From positions 1 through 64,000 of the forward strand of contig JAKITC010000004.1 in NCBI GenBank assembly GCA_021648285.1: a DNA stretch of 64,000 nucleotides. The letters run 5' to 3'. Made by a program: the position numbers and the translations under genes. Shown piece by piece: positions 26,688-36,152 of the stretch. The notes under the pieces are model-generated. The model saw only the letters and a list, made by a program, of their open reading frames with translations, did not search any database and was not told the DNA's origin. This stretch comes from Sulfurimonas sp. (GTDB taxonomy: Bacteria > Campylobacterota > Campylobacteria > Campylobacterales > Sulfurimonadaceae). Numbering within the stretch: position 1 is the stretch's first letter; each line of letters begins with the position of its first letter.

Positions 26688-28964
26688 ATGAATACAAGTT
26701 GCAAAGATAAAAAATGCGATATAGGACATAATTTTTACACCTGTCCTATGCACCCAGAAGTTACTCAGAATACTCCAGGCAAATGTCCAAAATGTGGTAT
26801 GGCTTTAGAAAAAGAGATAGAAGTAGTTTCAAAAGTAAGTTCACAATATACATGTCCTATGCATCCGGAGATTCTACAAAATCATCCTGGAAATTGTCCT
26901 AAGTGCGGAATGGCATTGGAAGCTATGGCGATTGAATCTGCTGAGAGTAGTGAAGATGATAGTGAGCTTAATTACATGACTAAGCGCTTTTGGATTAGCC
27001 TTATTCTTGCCCTGCCTATTTTTATAGTAGCTATGATAAGCGATTTAGCCCCAGAATATTTACCGGAATCAATGTCTATGCTGAGAGTTCAATGGTTTTT
27101 ATTTATTTTAGCATCACCTGTCGTACTATGGGCTGGATTTCCATTTTTTGTACGAGGATACCAATCAATAAAAACGTGGAACCTCAATATGTTTACATTA
27201 ATTGCTATTGGAGTCGGTGCTGCTTATATATATAGTATATTTGCACTCTTTTTACCTGAGATTTTCCCGCCGCTTATGCAGACGAAAGAGGGCTTGGTTC
27301 ATGTCTATTTTGAAGCAGCAGCTGTTATTACAACCTTGGTACTTTTAGGACAGATGCTAGAGTTAAAAGCAAGAAGTAAAACAAACAGTGCAATTAAAAC
27401 ACTTCTCAATCTTGCACCAAAACAGGCTCACCGTATAATAGATGAAGATGGTAATGAAGAGAATGTAAGTCTTGAACTAATCAATGTTGGTGATAAACTC
27501 AGAATAAAACCTGGTGAAAAGATTCCTGTTGATGGGATTGTATTAGATGGCAAAAGTAATCTTGATGAATCTATGATAACAGGTGAGCCAATACTTGTCT
27601 CTAAAAGCAAAGATGATTCACTAATAGGTGCAACAGTTAATAAAAATGGTACACTTATTATGAAGGCTGAGCGCATAGGAAGTGATACAATGCTTGCACA
27701 AATAGTTCAAATGGTAGCTCTTGCTCAGCGTTCTCGCGCTCCTATCCAAAAAATGGCAGATACAGTGTCTAGCTATTTTGTACCAGCAGTTATACTATCA
27801 GCAATACTATCTTTTTTTGGATGGTGGTTATTGGGTCCTGAGCCTCGTTTGGCTTATGCTGTGGTAGCAGCAGTTGCAGTATTGATTATTGCCTGTCCAT
27901 GTGCATTAGGACTTGCAACACCAATATCTATCATGGTTGGAACTGGTAGGGCTGCATTATCTGGAATATTAATAAAAGATGCTAAAACTTTGGAGAGAAT
28001 GGAAAAAGTAAATACTCTGGTTGTAGATAAAACTGGGACACTTACAGAGGGAAAACCAAAAGTGACCAGTTTAATTGTAGAAGATGGTTTTGATAAAAAA
28101 GATGTTTTAAGATATGCCTCAAGCTTGGAGCGCTCAAGTGAACATCCCTTGGCAGAGGCAGTTGTCGAATATGCAAAAGAAGAAGGTTTGACTTTATCCA
28201 ATGTTGAAAACTTTAATGCTATTACTGGACAAGGTATTGTAGGGAAAATAGACAATAAAAAAATAGTATTAGGAAGTGAAAAATTTTTAGAGAGTTTAAA
28301 CATATCAACGAAAGATATAAGTGAAAAAGCCAATACTTTACGAAAAGAGGGAAAGGGCATTATCTTTATGGCAATTGATTCGAAATTTAGTGCTATTATT
28401 GGGATCGAAGATCCAATTAAACTAACATCTGTGCAAGCCATTAAAGAACTTAGAGCTGAAGGTATTAAAGTAGTTATGTTAAGTGGTGATAATGAGACTA
28501 CAGCCAATGTTGTTGCGAAAAAACTAAATATTGATGAAGTTCATGCAAATATAATGCCAGATGAAAAAGCGAAAATCATTAAGCAACTACAAGAGAACGG
28601 AGCAATCGTAGCTATGGCAGGGGATGGCATAAATGACGCACCTGCACTGGCTCAAGCAGATGTAGGTATTGCTATGGGGACTGGTACCGATGTAGCAATA
28701 GAAAGTGCAGGAGTTACACTGATAAAAGGTGATTTAATAGGTATTGTAAAAGTATTAAAACTAAGTCGTGCCACTATGAAAAATATTAGACAAAACCTAT
28801 TTTTTGCTTTTATATATAACAGCGCTGGGGTTCCAATAGCAGCAGGTGTCCTTTACCCATTTTTTGGTATTTTGCTTTCACCGGTTATTGCAGCTGCAGC
28901 TATGAGTTTTAGTTCTGTGTCAGTTATAGTTAATGCTTTACGTTTAAAAAATATAAAAATATAA
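26688..28964 (+). CDS. copA: P1B-type copper/silver-translocating ATPase with two N-terminal CPMHP metal-binding modules
   Basis: 'YTCPMHPEILQNHPGNCPKCGMALE' (x2), 'IIACPCALGLATPIS', 'VVDKTGTLTEGKP', 'GDGINDAPALAQADVGIAMG'. Confidence 0.93.
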   Translation: MNTSCKDKKCDIGHNFYTCPMHPEVTQNTPGKCPKCGMALEKEIEVVSKVSSQYTCPMHPEILQNHPGNCPKCGMALEAMAIESAESSEDDSELNYMTKRFWISLILALPIFIVAMISDLAPEYLPESMSMLRVQWFLFILASPVVLWAGFPFFVRGYQSIKTWNLNMFTLIAIGVGAAYIYSIFALFLPEIFPPLMQTKEGLVHVYFEAAAVITTLVLLGQMLELKARSKTNSAIKTLLNLAPKQAHRIIDEDGNEENVSLELINVGDKLRIKPGEKIPVDGIVLDGKSNLDESMITGEPILVSKSKDDSLIGATVNKNGTLIMKAERIGSDTMLAQIVQMVALAQRSRAPIQKMADTVSSYFVPAVILSAILSFFGWWLLGPEPRLAYAVVAAVAVLIIACPCALGLATPISIMVGTGRAALSGILIKDAKTLERMEKVNTLVVDKTGTLTEGKPKVTSLIVEDGFDKKDVLRYASSLERSSEHPLAEAVVEYAKEEGLTLSNVENFNAITGQGIVGKIDNKKIVLGSEKFLESLNISTKDISEKANTLRKEGKGIIFMAIDSKFSAIIGIEDPIKLTSVQAIKELRAEGIKVVMLSGDNETTANVVAKKLNIDEVHANIMPDEKAKIIKQLQENGAIVAMAGDGINDAPALAQADVGIAMGTGTDVAIESAGVTLIKGDLIGIVKVLKLSRATMKNIRQNLFFAFIYNSAGVPIAAGVLYPFFGILLSPVIAAAAMSFSSVSVIVNALRLKNIKI

Positions 28965-28983
28965 TTAGATACTAACTATCGAT

Positions 28984-29180
28984 ACCATAAGTAGTGCTCT
29001 ATCATTACTTCTTCGCCTACCGCCGATGAACACTGCTCATACGCTGTCAGGGAAGTTTTTGCATCGATGATAATATCTCCCCAAACACCCTGCCTCTTTT
29101 ATATAAACATTATCTATCTATTTTTTAAATTCGTTAAACTGCTCTTTCATTGGAGGTATCATTTTGCTGAGGTTTTCTTG
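28984..29180. pseudogene. chimeric scar: fragment like the 3' end of the 35136-35516 gene joined to three collinear rmuC fragments
   Basis: 29008-29180 matches rmuC blocks near 22211-22275, 22412-22430 and 22542-22632; 28984-29007 resembles 35148-35172. Confidence 0.65.
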
Positions 29181-29246
29181 ATATATGTTTCGCGAAAAAT
29201 ATTTTATGATATTAAAATAATAAACTTTCTTAAGTGTTATCTATCA

Positions 29247-32200
29247 TTAAACATCTTTACTTTTAGACAGTAACTCTTTTTTTGCATAAATCTCAAAAAG
29301 AATTGGAATTATAACAAGACTTAAAATTGCTGAAGATATAATACCGCCAAGCATTGGAGCAGCAATACGCTGCATAACTTCACTTCCAACTCCGTGTGTG
29401 TACATAATAGGAGCTAAACCGGCAAGAATTGCAAACACAGTCATAAGTTTTGGTCTAACCCTTTGAACAGCTCCTTCATAAATAGCTTCACTTAGATGTT
29501 TTAGATTAAAAGCGGTACCATGTTTTTCTTGTGCCTCATCTACGCTCTCTTGCAAATATACTATCATCACAATTGCTGTCTCGGCCGCAACACCTAAGAG
29601 GGCTAGAAATCCAACAATAACGGCGATACTCATAGCAAAATTTAGCATATCTATATATATTAAACCTCCAAGTAGCGCAAATGGAAGGGTTAAAAATACA
29701 ATTAGTGTTGGAACCATCTGTTTAAGTGCAAAATATATGAGTACTAAAATACTTAATAAAACAGCGGGAATAATCCATGTTATTTTTTGCATTGCTGATT
29801 CTAAATATTCAGATTGTCCAGCCCATTCAATATAGTATCCTGGCTCAAAATTAATCTCATCTATGAGTTTTTTAGCTCCATTTTTATAATCTGTTGCAGT
29901 GATACCCTCGTTGGGTGTAATATATACAAAGGTTACTGGATTAGCCATTTCAGATTTAATAACTGAAGCGCTTTGTCTATATTCAATTGTTGCAAAAGTA
30001 GAGAAAGGTACAAACCCAAGTTTTGTTTTAATTTGTATATTTTTTATACTCTCAATTGAACGCCTCTCATCACCCTCTAAGCGAAGTGTGATTGGATAGC
30101 GTTCTAACCCTTTGTACATTGTTGAGACTTTCATTCCACCAATAGCTAATGACGTATAATGAAGCAGAGTGTTTTTAGCTAAACCATAGCGCTGCAATGA
30201 TTCTTCATCTATATCAATATCTAAGTAATATCCGGCACTTGCTTGATCTGCAAAGACAGATAGGGTTTTATCAAATGAACGAAGTTTATTTTCTATCTCT
30301 TTTCCATATTTTTGAAGACCCTCTGGAGTTTGGCCATAAAGTTTAATCCCCAATGGTGTTCTGATTCCACTTAAAAGCATATCAATACGCCCACGAATTG
30401 GGTATGTCCAAGAGTTTGTAAGCCCTGGGACTTGAAGAGCATCTTCCATTTCTTGACGAAGCTTTTCATATGTCATACCCTCTCGCCATTCACTTTCAGG
30501 TTTAAACGTGATAATAGTCTCTATCATACCTAAAGGCGCTGGGTCTGTTGCTGTATCTGCACGACCACCTTTACCAAAAACAGTTTCAACTTCAGGAAAT
30601 GATTTAAGGATTTTATCTGTTTTTTGTGTCAAGGCTTTAGACTGATCAACAGAGATTCCATAAGGAGTTACCGGCATATACATAAAAGTTTGTTCATTAA
30701 GCATCGGCATAAATTCCCATTTAAGAGAGTTAAAAAGTGGGTACATATAACCTAAAGAGGCAACAACACCAACTATTACAAGATACTTTAATTTTAATCC
30801 ATAAACTATAATGGGATGATAAAGCCATATAAAAAATCTGTTAAGAGGATTTTTATTTTCAGGTAAGATTTTTCCTTTTACAAAAAATACCATAAGCACA
30901 GGGACTAAAGTTATACTAAGCAGTGCTCCGGCTGACATGGCAAAAGTTTTTGTAAAGGCTAGAGGCGTAAAGAGTAAACCTTCTTGTCCAGAGAGTGCAA
31001 AAATAGGTAAAAAAGAAACAACTATAAGAGCAAGAGCAAAAAATATTGGGCGACCAACAAGTTGTGATGATTTTAAAATAATATCTATACGCTCCTTGTC
31101 TGTAGGTACGCGTTTCTCTTTAACTTCGAACTTATGTAACATTTTATGGGCATTTTCAATCATAACAATACTGGCATCTACCATTGCACCAATTGCAATT
31201 GCGATTCCACCTAAACTCATTATATTTGAGCCTATATCAAATAAGTACATGAGCAAGAAAGTAATGCCAACAGTTAATGGAAGTACAATTAAAACGATTA
31301 AAGATGAGCGAAAATGCATCAAAAATAGTCCAATTATAATAACAACGATAATAGACTCTTCAAGGAGTGTTGTTTTTAGTGTATCTACTGCTTTTTCTAT
31401 CAAGGCAGAGCGGTCATAAACTGTAATAACATCAACTCCCTCAACTTTTAGCTCTTTCATCTTTTTATCAATGCGCTTAATGGCAGAGTAAACATCTTCA
31501 CCATATCGTAAAAGTACAATACCTCCGACAACTTCACCTTCCCCATTTAAATCTGCTATACCACGCCTAGAAGCAGGGGTAAGTTCAACTCTGGCAATAT
31601 CTCCAAGAGTTACAGCAATACCATCTTTTCGCGTAACTACAAGTTTTCTAATGTCATCTAAATCTTTAACATAACCTTTGGCTTGAACCATCCACTCAAA
31701 ACCATTTTCAATAATAATTCGTCCACCAGTATCATTATTGTTTTTTTGAAGAACCTTTGCTATGGTGTTAATATTTAAATTGTAACGAATAAGGTTGTCA
31801 TTATTTATAGTGACTTGATAGGTTGGTATAAAACCACCGATAGAAGCAACTTCACTTACACCATCTACGCCCATAAGAGCATATTTGTAATAATAATCTT
31901 GTAAAGTTCTAAGCTCGGCTAAATTTTTTGTCTTTGAAGTAAGTGCATACTCATAAGCCCAACCAACACCACTAGCATCTGGCCCAAGTGAGACTTCCAT
32001 AGAATCAGGAAGTTGGGATTGGATGGAAGAGAGTTGCTCTAAAACACGACTTCTAGCCCAGTAAAGGTCGGTTCCTTCTTTAAATATGATATATATTAAA
32101 CCATTTTCATAAGTAGAATATCCACGAACCGTATCAATATTTGCGATAGCTAAAAATTGTGATACTAAAGGATATGTCCCTTGGTCTTCAATGATTTCAG

Positions 32201-32372
32201 GAGATTGCCCCGGCCATTTTATCTGTACAATTGCCTGAGGAGGAGATAAATCAGGAAGTGCATCAAGTGGTGTGTTTTTTAAAGAGTAGTATGAACCCAT
32301 AGTAAAAAATAGAGCCATCATTAGTATAAGAAATTTATTCCTTATACTAAATTCAATTAATTTTTCAATCAT
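29247..32372 (-). CDS. cusA: CusA-type heavy-metal efflux RND transporter
   Basis: 'LPDLSPPQAIVQIKWPGQSPEIIEDQGTYPL', 'GSNIMSLGGIAIAIGAMVDASIVMIENAHK', 'ITWIIPAVLLSILVLIYFALK'. Confidence 0.93.
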   Translation of the reverse strand: MIEKLIEFSIRNKFLILMMALFFTMGSYYSLKNTPLDALPDLSPPQAIVQIKWPGQSPEIIEDQGTYPLVSQFLAIANIDTVRGYSTYENGLIYIIFKEGTDLYWARSRVLEQLSSIQSQLPDSMEVSLGPDASGVGWAYEYALTSKTKNLAELRTLQDYYYKYALMGVDGVSEVASIGGFIPTYQVTINNDNLIRYNLNINTIAKVLQKNNNDTGGRIIIENGFEWMVQAKGYVKDLDDIRKLVVTRKDGIAVTLGDIARVELTPASRRGIADLNGEGEVVGGIVLLRYGEDVYSAIKRIDKKMKELKVEGVDVITVYDRSALIEKAVDTLKTTLLEESIIVVIIIGLFLMHFRSSLIVLIVLPLTVGITFLLMYLFDIGSNIMSLGGIAIAIGAMVDASIVMIENAHKMLHKFEVKEKRVPTDKERIDIILKSSQLVGRPIFFALALIVVSFLPIFALSGQEGLLFTPLAFTKTFAMSAGALLSITLVPVLMVFFVKGKILPENKNPLNRFFIWLYHPIIVYGLKLKYLVIVGVVASLGYMYPLFNSLKWEFMPMLNEQTFMYMPVTPYGISVDQSKALTQKTDKILKSFPEVETVFGKGGRADTATDPAPLGMIETIITFKPESEWREGMTYEKLRQEMEDALQVPGLTNSWTYPIRGRIDMLLSGIRTPLGIKLYGQTPEGLQKYGKEIENKLRSFDKTLSVFADQASAGYYLDIDIDEESLQRYGLAKNTLLHYTSLAIGGMKVSTMYKGLERYPITLRLEGDERRSIESIKNIQIKTKLGFVPFSTFATIEYRQSASVIKSEMANPVTFVYITPNEGITATDYKNGAKKLIDEINFEPGYYIEWAGQSEYLESAMQKITWIIPAVLLSILVLIYFALKQMVPTLIVFLTLPFALLGGLIYIDMLNFAMSIAVIVGFLALLGVAAETAIVMIVYLQESVDEAQEKHGTAFNLKHLSEAIYEGAVQRVRPKLMTVFAILAGLAPIMYTHGVGSEVMQRIAAPMLGGIISSAILSLVIIPILFEIYAKKELLSKSKDV

Positions 32373-32374
32373 AA

Positions 32375-33376
32375 TTAATACAACTCATTTATTTGAGCAT
32401 CTGAATCCATCATAAATAGAGCGTTATTTACTACTTCATCGCCTTCGTCTAAACCAGCTACAACTTTGTAAGTATTTGCATCAATAATTTTAACACTTAC
32501 TTCAAGAGGCTCATACTCACCCTCATACTCACCAACCATAAAGACATAGTATTTTGAATTTTTACGAATCACTGCTGTTGTTGGTAGAGTTAGTTGAGTC
32601 TCTTTTCCTTTAACAGAGATAACTGTCGCATACATCCCTGGAAAAAGTTTATGATCTTTGTTGTTTACTTGTAAGCGTAGGGTTAGTGTAGCAATTTTAG
32701 GATCAAGTTGCGGATATAAGAGCTTTTTATTTGTAGTATATGTTTTCTCTAAGCCCTTAAAAGTCAGTTCATACTTTTTAATACTTGTTATGTTTGTGCG
32801 TTGCTCTGAAAAAAGTTTTGCTTCCACCCAAACTTCATCAAGATTTACAATCTGAAAAAGCTTTTGTTTTGCATTAAAAGCGGAACCTTTATCAATGTTT
32901 TTAACAAAAATGTAACCATCTATTGGAGAGTAGATTGTAGTATTTGGTGAAACTTTTCTTTTTTTTGTGATTTCTGCTATCTCTTTATTACTTATTCCTA
33001 AAAGTTTTAATTTTAATTTTGCACTCTCTAACATACTTTTATTTGGACGCTTTTTATTGTATTTTATTGTATTTAAATACTCATCTTTTGCCTTAAGCAC
33101 TTCAGGAGAATAAACTGTTAATAGTGGTTCACCTTTTTTTACATATTTATATATTTTATCTGCATATAGTTTTACAACATAACCGCCAAACCTTGGAGAG
33201 ACACTGTTCATACGTGTTTGATCCATAGTGACATAGCCATAGTTTTTTATGCGCTGGGCTTTAGTTTCTTTTTTTACTTTTACAGTTTGTACGCTAAAAA
33301 GTTGTTCAACTGTTGCCTCTTTAGCGAGTAGTACCAAGGGTAAGACCAGTAACAACAGTTTAATTAATATTTTCAT
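32375..33376 (-). CDS. cusB: CusB-type periplasmic adaptor
   Basis: 'YVTMDQTRMNSVSPRFGGYVVKLYAD', 'VKKGEPLLTVYSPEVL', 'TTIYSPIDGYIF', 'LFPGMYATV'. Confidence 0.88.
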   Translation of the reverse strand: MKILIKLLLLVLPLVLLAKEATVEQLFSVQTVKVKKETKAQRIKNYGYVTMDQTRMNSVSPRFGGYVVKLYADKIYKYVKKGEPLLTVYSPEVLKAKDEYLNTIKYNKKRPNKSMLESAKLKLKLLGISNKEIAEITKKRKVSPNTTIYSPIDGYIFVKNIDKGSAFNAKQKLFQIVNLDEVWVEAKLFSEQRTNITSIKKYELTFKGLEKTYTTNKKLLYPQLDPKIATLTLRLQVNNKDHKLFPGMYATVISVKGKETQLTLPTTAVIRKNSKYYVFMVGEYEGEYEPLEVSVKIIDANTYKVVAGLDEGDEVVNNALFMMDSDAQINELY

Positions 33377-34551
33377 TTCATCTCTCCTGAAAGGGCTGAT
33401 ATTTTAGCAAGGGAGCGATTGTAATTTGCTATTGCTCTTATGCTTTTTTGTTCAAGTTTTAGCTTTTGTACTAAAATATCTATATATTTAAACAAATCTC
33501 CACCGGTTGAGATAGAAGAAGAGGTTAAGTCAAACATATGTTCTATTTGAGGAAGAGCTTGTTTATGTACAATATTATAAATATTATATGCTGATTTCAT
33601 CTCTAAGTAAGCAGTTTTAAACTCTGAATCTAGTTTTATTTTTATATCTTCTTTTTTACTTTGTGCAACGAGTGTTAATTTTCTTGCTTTTTGTTCTTTG
33701 TAATCTTCTGACCCATAAATAGGAAGACTTACTCCAATACCAAATGTTGCAAAATTATCAAAATTATTTCTATAAGAATAACCAGCTAAAAGATTTATAT
33801 CTGGATAATGATTTAACTCGGCTGTTTTTACCAAGGCTCTGCTTTTTTGAATCTCTTTGTTCTTTATGGCAAGAGAGTGGTTATTTACCAGATTCTCTTG
33901 CAAGCTATCTTTACTTGGCATATCTGAAATGCTAAGTTTTAACTCTAGTTTTTCAACTTTAAAAGATGCTAAGTAAGATAATTTTGCATAAGCAGTATAA
34001 ATTTTAGCATCTAAATCACTTTTTTGAATACGCAGATCTGAAAGAGTTAACTCCGCAGACATAATTCCCATATGCTGGTTATTAGAAGTAGTTGTATAAG
34101 ATTCAAAAAGTTCTATATTTTGTTTTGTCAACTCCTCATAATCATCAATAATTTTATAAATATTTTTAAGTTCCCATACGGTAAAAGCTTGATTTTTTAT
34201 TTTCTCAACTAAGCTTACTTTAGCCTGTTGTAAATTTTCATTTAATACACTCTCTTGTGCAAGGGCAACCTTTTTTAGACTATCCCTTTTGCCAAAATAG
34301 GGAAGTTTTTGTTGAAAAAGTAATGTTTTTTGACTCATAGCTTGAGCTTCATCTATGGTGTTTTGTGTGTAAGATATTATAGGATTAGAAAATAGATTAG
34401 CAAGTTTTATATCTGAACGATTTGCATGTATACGATGAGTTATAGACTCTAAAGATGGATTTTTTTCTAATGCTTTTGTTATCACTTCATCAAGGCTTAA
34501 GCCATAAAGGCTTGAAGCAAAAAGAGATAGGGCTAAAAACAGATTTTTCAT
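33373..34551 (-). CDS. TolC-family outer-membrane efflux protein (CusC-like)
   Basis: 'LSLDEVITKALEKNPSLESI', 'FQQKLPYFGKRDSLKKVA', 'ATFGIGVSLPIYG'. Confidence 0.88.
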   Translation of the reverse strand: MKNLFLALSLFASSLYGLSLDEVITKALEKNPSLESITHRIHANRSDIKLANLFSNPIISYTQNTIDEAQAMSQKTLLFQQKLPYFGKRDSLKKVALAQESVLNENLQQAKVSLVEKIKNQAFTVWELKNIYKIIDDYEELTKQNIELFESYTTTSNNQHMGIMSAELTLSDLRIQKSDLDAKIYTAYAKLSYLASFKVEKLELKLSISDMPSKDSLQENLVNNHSLAIKNKEIQKSRALVKTAELNHYPDINLLAGYSYRNNFDNFATFGIGVSLPIYGSEDYKEQKARKLTLVAQSKKEDIKIKLDSEFKTAYLEMKSAYNIYNIVHKQALPQIEHMFDLTSSSISTGGDLFKYIDILVQKLKLEQKSIRAIANYNRSLAKISALSGEMK

Positions 34552-34560
34552 TTTGTACCT

Positions 34561-34947
34561 TTAAAAATTAAATGAGGTCTTAACGCGTGATTTTTTTCCT
34601 TTGGCAGGAGCGATAAAAATATGAAACTGCCATGTTCCACTCATTGCAATATTTACAGTAACTTCATATTTTCCATTGCCTAAGTCTTTTGCTTTAGCTT
34701 TAGATGCCATAGCTGGCATACCTGGCATTGCTGGCATAAAAGCTTTTACACTTATCTTCGCATCTTTTAGAACTTTATCTTTTTGAGTTATATCAAGTAT
34801 AAAAGTATTTGAACCTGTTGTGAGAGGTTTGTTTGAGCTAATATGAATTTTTGTGCTCCTACTCTTTGCATCTTTGTCAAATGCTGCCCCTTGTAGTAGA
34901 GCAACGCTCAAAGCTAAAGCGAATAAAACTGTTAAAATCTTCTTCAT
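34561..34947 (-). CDS. FixH/YtkA-like secreted protein
   Basis: signal peptide, 'AFMPAMPGMPAMASKAKAKDLGNGKYEVTVNIAMSGTWQFHIFI'. Confidence 0.75.
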   Translation of the reverse strand: MKKILTVLFALALSVALLQGAAFDKDAKSRSTKIHISSNKPLTTGSNTFILDITQKDKVLKDAKISVKAFMPAMPGMPAMASKAKAKDLGNGKYEVTVNIAMSGTWQFHIFIAPAKGKKSRVKTSFNF

Positions 34948-34977
34948 AATCTGTCCTTTTTTGTTTTAATATTGTGT

Positions 34978-35009
34978 ATTTTATCTAAGTTTTGTGTAGG
35001 GAGTGTGTA
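34978..35009 (-). promoter_or_regulatory. TACACA-N5-TACACA-N9-TAAAAT promoter (site d)
   Basis: minus strand TACACACTCCCTACACAAAACTTAGATAAAAT, upstream of the YtkA-like/CusCBA operon. Confidence 0.7.
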
Positions 35010-35135
35010 GATGTTTTGTAACATTTATTGAATGTGACCTAGTTCAATATAAAGTGTTAAAAATAGAAACCATAATGGTGATAACTACTGAACTAAGAAG
35101 AAGTGTTTTACGATTTTTTGATGAATTTTCATAAC

Positions 35136-35516
35136 TTACCCCTCTACTCCATAATGATGCTCTATCATCACTTTTTCATACTCATCTGGTTGTAATTTAC
35201 CTTGATTTTGCATATAGCCAATCATTCGTCTAAGAGTTGGTTTCCATTCATTAGCAGAGTGTAAATTTTTATCTTTCATGCCATGACACTGAGTACAGTA
35301 TCTGTTTGCAATAATATAAGGTTTTGAATGTTCTCCTTCTTTTGTAGTCTTAAGTTTAGAACTATTGTTTGCAGAACCCATATTCATCATTCCCATCATG
35401 GGCATCATTGACATTATCCCCATACCAGAATGTCCATCCCCACTCTTTTGCATTGCCATACACCCTGTTAATGTAAGACTTATAGTCATTACCAGTGAAT
35501 ATTTTAATATTTTCAT
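35136..35516 (-). CDS. Met-rich lipoprotein with c-type haem motif
   Basis: 'LTLTGCMAM' lipobox, 'MGIMSMMPMMGMMNMG', 'RYCTQCHGMKDK'. Confidence 0.7.
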   Translation of the reverse strand: MKILKYSLVMTISLTLTGCMAMQKSGDGHSGMGIMSMMPMMGMMNMGSANNSSKLKTTKEGEHSKPYIIANRYCTQCHGMKDKNLHSANEWKPTLRRMIGYMQNQGKLQPDEYEKVMIEHHYGVEG

Positions 35517-35519
35517 TTT

Positions 35520-35680
35520 TGTTGTTCCTTCTGATATTTGTTTAATATCCAGTCATCCAAAGTAACTTGAACATCTTTAAACTCCAAATCTTCTGCCTTT
35601 ACTTTTACCTTTGTGTAATTCCAACATACGAATAAGAACCTTGTTCGTACTTGTAGTTGTAATAAGTGCTGTTGTTAATA
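35520..35680 (-). pseudogene. start-less truncated ORF coupled to the downstream lipoprotein gene
   Basis: minus-strand reading '...RFLFVCWNYTKVKVKAEDLEFKDVQVTLDDWILNKYQKEQQK*' overlapping the next ATG; no plausible start codon seen. Confidence 0.3.
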
Positions 35681-35732
35681 AAGATGACAATACCATATAT
35701 ATTCCTCATGTAATCAAGTGATATTAACTAGA

Positions 35733-35764
35733 ATTGTAATAATTTTGTGTGTAGAGTTTGTGTA
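35733..35764 (-). promoter_or_regulatory. TACACA-N5-TACACA-N9-TACAAT promoter (site e)
   Basis: minus strand TACACAAACTCTACACACAAAATTATTACAAT, directed to the 35136-35516 gene. Confidence 0.6.
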
Positions 35765-35774
35765 TAATGAAAAA

Positions 35775-36026
35775 ATGAATTTAATTAAAATAGACGACTC
35801 AAATGGAGAATCATTAAAGATATATCATAAGCTGAGAGATAATGCATTTTCTCCTAGTTGGTGGGAAAAATTATCAAAAGATAATCAAGATGAAATATCA
35901 AAAAGTATCACAAATATGATGCAACTAACAATAGCAATTCGGGAATATTATTTAATGAATAGATTAACTGATATTTCAAATTGGAATTTTAGAACCGTAA
36001 ATGATAATATAAATGTGAGCGAGTAA
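35775..36026 (+). CDS. chimeric small ORF: duplicated N-terminus of the downstream SpoU methyltransferase plus unrelated tail
   Basis: MNLIKIDDSNGESLKIYHKLRDNAF versus MNLIKINNSNRDELEIYHKLRENAF at 36790. Confidence 0.5.
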   Translation: MNLIKIDDSNGESLKIYHKLRDNAFSPSWWEKLSKDNQDEISKSITNMMQLTIAIREYYLMNRLTDISNWNFRTVNDNINVSE

Positions 36027-36152
36027 AAAATGAACATACAAAACTCAAAACAAAAAGCCTTAACGCAATATATTAGTATTACAAAATGACATATTTTTCT
36101 ATAAGCCAAATTCTTTACACTATGATATGCAAAACTATCAAGGATTTATAAG

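Noticed and set aside
27854-28507. 217-aa minus-strand ORF
   Set aside because: Lies fully antisense within the P-type ATPase gene; low-complexity Ser/Ile-rich product typical of shadow ORFs.
30937-31419. 160-aa plus-strand ORF
   Set aside because: Antisense to cusA; shadow ORF without recognisable domain.
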